Of a stretch of 9,145 nucleotides of DNA, positions 6,690 to 9,145 are shown piece by piece. The translations under genes were made by a program, and so were the position numbers. Position 1 is the stretch's first letter. Each line of letters starts with the position of its first letter. The notes below the pieces were generated by a model that did no database searches, had not been told where the DNA came from, and saw nothing but the letters and a program-made list of their open reading frames with translations. Origin of the DNA: Rhodobacterales bacterium UBA3080 (GTDB lineage: Bacteria > Pseudomonadota > Alphaproteobacteria > Rhodobacterales > Rhodobacteraceae); NCBI GenBank assembly GCA_002366645.1, contig DFBM01000130.1, positions 1-9,145 on the forward strand. Direction: 5' to 3'.

Positions 6690-7841
6690 ATGGATTTTGC
6701 CCTTTCAGAAGAACAGCAGATGATTTTTGATATGGCCTATGACTTTGGCCAATCCGAAATCGCCCCCAATTCGTCTGAATGGGAAGAAGCTGGCACTATC
6801 CCCAAAACTCTCTGGCCCGAAATTGCGGCATTAGGGTTTGGCGGGTTATATGTATCCGAAGAATTCGGCGGCTCGGGCCTCTCGCGCCTTGACGCGACAC
6901 TGGTATTCGAGGCCTTGGCCATGGCCGACCCTGCCGTTGGCTCCTTCCTGTCTATCCACAACATGTGCGGCGGCATGATCGATAAGTTCGGCTCGCCCGA
7001 GACCAAGGCCAAGTGGCTGCCCGATACGTGTACGATGGAAAAGGTGTTTTCCTATGCGTTGACGGAACCGGGTTCAGGCTCGGATGCTTCCGCCTTGCGG
7101 ACCAAAGCCGACAAAACCAACGAGGGGTATACCCTAAACGGCACCAAGGCGTTTATCTCGGGCGGCGGGTATTCCGATGCCTATCTGGTTATGGCCCGCA
7201 CCGGTGAAGATGGCCCGAAAGGCATCTCGAGCGTCGTGGTCGAGGCTGGCACTGGCGGTCTTTCCTTTGGTGCCCTCGAGAAGAAAATGGGCTGGAAGGC
7301 GCAACCAACCGCGCAGGTCCAGTTTGACGATTGCAAAATCCCTGCCGATAATCTGATTGGCAAGGAAGGTCGCGGGTTTTCCTATGCCATGGCGGGGCTG
7401 GACGGTGGCCGTCTTAATATTTCCGCTTCGGCGCTTGGCGGGGCGCAGAACGCCTTGAATATCGCGCTGAATTATATGGGTGAGCGCAAAGCCTTCGGCA
7501 AATCCATCGACCAGTTTCAGGCGTTGCAGTTCCGTATCGCCGACATGGAGATCGAACTGCAAGCCGCCCGCACATTCCTGCGCCAAGCCGCATGGAAGCT
7601 CGATACCGGCGCGCCGGATGCGAGCAAGTTCTGCGCTATGGCCAAGCGGTTTGTGACGGATGCCAGCTTCACGGTGGCCAATGATGCGCTGCAAATGCTG
7701 GGTGGCTACGGCTATCTGTCTGACTACGGTATCGAGAAAATCGTCCGCGATTTGCGCGTGCACCAAATACTTGAAGGCACCAACGAGATCATGCGCCTGA
7801 TCACTGCCCGCACCCTATTGGCGGAGCGTGACCGTGGCTGA
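6690..7841 (+). CDS. Acyl-CoA dehydrogenase, probable isobutyryl-CoA dehydrogenase
   Basis: A 383-residue flavoenzyme of the acyl-CoA dehydrogenase family that introduces an alpha-beta double bond and passes electrons to ETF. Context makes isobutyryl-CoA to methacrylyl-CoA, in valine degradation, the likely reaction. The N-terminal helical domain is followed by the signature YALTEPGSGSDASALRT (residues near 125-140), the beta-domain, and the C-terminal helical domain with RKAFGKSIDQFQ, QMLGGYGYLSDYGIEKIVRD and HQILEGTNEIMR, whose Glu362 is the expected catalytic base. The phrasing of the last block resembles mammalian ACAD8. Length is normal. The start has GGAG six bases upstream. Its end overlaps the following hydrolase gene by 8 bases, so the two are translated from one message. 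Activity on another short branched acyl-CoA cannot be excluded. Confidence 0.93.
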   Translation: MDFALSEEQQMIFDMAYDFGQSEIAPNSSEWEEAGTIPKTLWPEIAALGFGGLYVSEEFGGSGLSRLDATLVFEALAMADPAVGSFLSIHNMCGGMIDKFGSPETKAKWLPDTCTMEKVFSYALTEPGSGSDASALRTKADKTNEGYTLNGTKAFISGGGYSDAYLVMARTGEDGPKGISSVVVEAGTGGLSFGALEKKMGWKAQPTAQVQFDDCKIPADNLIGKEGRGFSYAMAGLDGGRLNISASALGGAQNALNIALNYMGERKAFGKSIDQFQALQFRIADMEIELQAARTFLRQAAWKLDTGAPDASKFCAMAKRFVTDASFTVANDALQMLGGYGYLSDYGIEKIVRDLRVHQILEGTNEIMRLITARTLLAERDRG

Positions 7842-8868
7842 TATCGACATCCGCATAGAAGGCAAGATCGGCCGCATAACCCTGAACCGTCCACAGGCAC
7901 TGAACGCGCTTACCTACGGTATGATCCTTGAGATCGAGGCGGCGCTGGACGCTTGGGCCGCCGATGATCGCGTGGCGCTGATCCTGATCGATGCGGCTGG
8001 CGACAAAGCCTTTTGTGCGGGCGGCGACATTCAGGAAATGTACGACACAGCAAGTTCCGGCAACTATGAATATGGCCGCAAGTTCTGGGCGGACGAATAC
8101 CGCATGAACGCCAAGCTGGCGAATTTCCCGAAACCGTTCATCGCCCTGATGCAGGGCTTCACGATGGGCGGCGGCGTTGGAGTTTCGTGCCACGGATCGC
8201 ACCGAGTGGTCTGCGAGACCTCGCAAATCGCGATGCCGGAATGCGGGATCGGTCTGGTGCCGGACGTGGGCGGCTCGATGCTGCTGGCGCAGGCGCCGGG
8301 GCGCTTGGGCGAATATCTGGGTACAACGGCGGCGCGGATGGATGCGGGCGATGCGATTTACGCGGGCTTTGCCGATTACTATATCCCGCGCGAAAAATGG
8401 GAGGAGCTGACGGACGGGCTGGTGCAATCCGGCGACTGGACGTTGGTTGACACAATGGCGGAGCTTGCTCCGGTTAGCAATCTGGCGAAAAACAGGACAC
8501 TCATTGACGAGACCTTTAGTGGTGACACCGCCCGCGATATCCTGCGCGGTATGGGCGACGACGAGTGGTCGCAAAAAGCAGAAAAAGCCATGCGCCGGAA
8601 CTGCCCGCTTTCAGTGGCAGCGACGGTCGAGCTGATCCACCGCGTCCGCGCAATTGGCACTATCGAGCCGGTGCTGGCGCTGGAATACCGGTTCACCTAC
8701 CGCAGCGCCTCGGACGGGGAGTTTGTCGAAGGAATCCGCGCGGCGATCATTGACAAAGATCGCAATCCGCAGTGGAAAATACGGACAATAGAAGAGGTCC
8801 TCGACCTGAAAGTTATGCAGATGCTTTTGCCGCTTGGCGATGCCGAGCTTAACCTAAAGGATAAACAC
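7834..8868 (+). CDS. 3-Hydroxyisobutyryl-CoA hydrolase (crotonase superfamily), first module of an open fused frame
   Basis: A 345-codon module with the crotonase fold of the HIBCH type, releasing CoA from 3-hydroxyisobutyryl-CoA in valine degradation. AFCAGGD (about 59-65) and GFTMGGGVG (about 108-116) form the CoA/oxyanion site. MPECGIGLVPDVGG carries Glu136 and Asp144, eight apart as are Glu169 and Asp177 in human HIBCH, which separates it from plain enoyl-CoA hydratases. The start is GTG at 7834, with GGAG (7823-7826) seven bases upstream, overlapping the dehydrogenase gene by 8 bases. The normal C-terminal sequence appears to end near PLGDAELNL, but no stop follows: the frame continues through LKDKH into the MmsB start at 8869. 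The enzyme is therefore encoded as the N-terminal half of a fusion, unless an assembly error removed the stop. I read every codon from 7834 to 9145 and found no in-frame stop. Confidence 0.92.
8856..8861 (+). promoter_or_regulatory. Internal ribosome binding site before the mmsB module
   Basis: AAAGGA lies seven bases before the ATG at 8869, ideal Shine-Dalgarno placement, yet it is inside the open frame that joins hydrolase and dehydrogenase. It could allow separate translation of MmsB as well as the fused protein. It also looks like the remnant of an ordinary intergenic ribosome binding site, implying that a stop codon once stood just upstream. Confidence 0.6.
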
Positions 8869-9145
8869 ATGAATATCGGATTTATCGGACTTGGAAACAT
8901 GGGCGGGCCGATGGCGCGCAATCTGGTGGCGGCTGGCCACAAGGTTTCGGGCTTTGACGTCGCCGGCGTTACCATCGAGGGCGTCGAAACAGCCACAACC
9001 GCCGCGCAAGCGGCCACCGGAGCGGACGTGGTGATCACCATGCTGCCCAACGGTCAGATTTTGCGAAGTGTCGCCGCTGAAATCATTCCGGCGATGAAAG
9101 CTGGCGCGTGTCTGGTCGATTGTTCGACCGTAGACGTAGAATCCG
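8869..9145 (+). CDS. mmsB: 3-Hydroxyisobutyrate dehydrogenase, N-terminal part, in frame with the hydrolase and cut by the window end
   Basis: The first 92 codons of a beta-hydroxyacid dehydrogenase that oxidises 3-hydroxyisobutyrate to methylmalonate semialdehyde with NAD+, feeding MmsA. The N-terminal NAD-binding fingerprint MNIGFIGLGNMGGPMARNL is complete; VVITMLPNG and the substrate-binding region LVDCSTVDVES follow as in the family. The catalytic Lys and C-terminal all-helical domain lie beyond the window. The ATG at 8869 has its own AAAGGA seven bases upstream, but it is also in frame with the hydrolase beginning at 7834, with no stop between, so it may be made as the C-terminal half of a fusion, as a free protein, or both. 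It completes the link from the acyl-CoA dehydrogenase and hydrolase to mmsA. Confidence 0.93.
   Translation, partial: MNIGFIGLGNMGGPMARNLVAAGHKVSGFDVAGVTIEGVETATTAAQAATGADVVITMLPNGQILRSVAAEIIPAMKAGACLVDCSTVDVES

Noticed and set aside
7134..7766. Minus-strand open frame opposite the acyl-CoA dehydrogenase
   Set aside because: Shadow of a well-supported gene, with no ribosome binding site and no family resemblance.
7801..8574. Long minus-strand open frame opposite the hydrolase
   Set aside because: It is antisense to a complete HIBCH-type enzyme with intact motifs, and its translation is rich in Arg, His and Gln without recognisable domains.
1..9145. CRISPR array, tRNA, rRNA, insertion sequence or phage/defence module
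   Set aside because: Reading both strands showed no regularly spaced repeats, cloverleaf RNA gene, transposase or terminal inverted repeats; all space is filled by metabolic, folding and regulatory genes.

Overview
The window looks like chromosomal DNA from an alphaproteobacterium, most likely a Rhodobacterales (Roseobacter-group) marine bacterium. This is inferred from moderate-to-high GC, GGAG-type ribosome binding sites, the protein sequences, and the combination of a coaD/cyclophilin cluster with an mmsA valine-degradation locus. No tRNA, rRNA, CRISPR array, insertion sequence or phage gene is visible, and genes are densely packed with no gene-free stretch over about 170 bases.

Left part (1-4388). 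A minus-strand gene cut by the window edge encodes the first 22 residues of a secreted protein. It is divergent from a plus-strand, zinc-free medium-chain dehydrogenase/reductase (238-1215). A bidirectional hairpin terminator (about 1215-1246) separates that gene from a convergent minus-strand cluster. In transcription order the cluster runs: LysR-type regulator (4388-3480), two-CBS-domain protein (3425-2988), coaD (2929-2441), cytoplasmic cyclophilin (2369-1863) and secreted cyclophilin (1863-1264). The two cyclophilins overlap at TGATG.

Right part (4389-9145). The 105-base region between the LysR gene and mmsA carries a striking array of four TTGCAT-type half-sites arranged as a large inverted repeat, probably the operator of the regulator. 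mmsA (methylmalonate-semialdehyde dehydrogenase) is followed by a strong terminator, a membrane MAPEG/MGST1-like glutathione transferase, then, behind its own promoter, an isobutyryl-CoA-dehydrogenase-like acyl-CoA dehydrogenase, a 3-hydroxyisobutyryl-CoA hydrolase and the start of 3-hydroxyisobutyrate dehydrogenase (mmsB). Together these cover most of distal valine degradation: isobutyryl-CoA to methacrylyl-CoA, then (hydratase not seen here) 3-hydroxyisobutyryl-CoA, 3-hydroxyisobutyrate, methylmalonate semialdehyde and propionyl-CoA.

The most unusual observation is that the hydrolase has no stop codon before mmsB. Codon-by-codon reading from the GTG at 7834 stays open through the mmsB start at 8869 to the window end, so the DNA encodes a hydrolase-dehydrogenase fusion for two consecutive pathway steps. 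A well-placed internal Shine-Dalgarno and ATG are still present at the junction.
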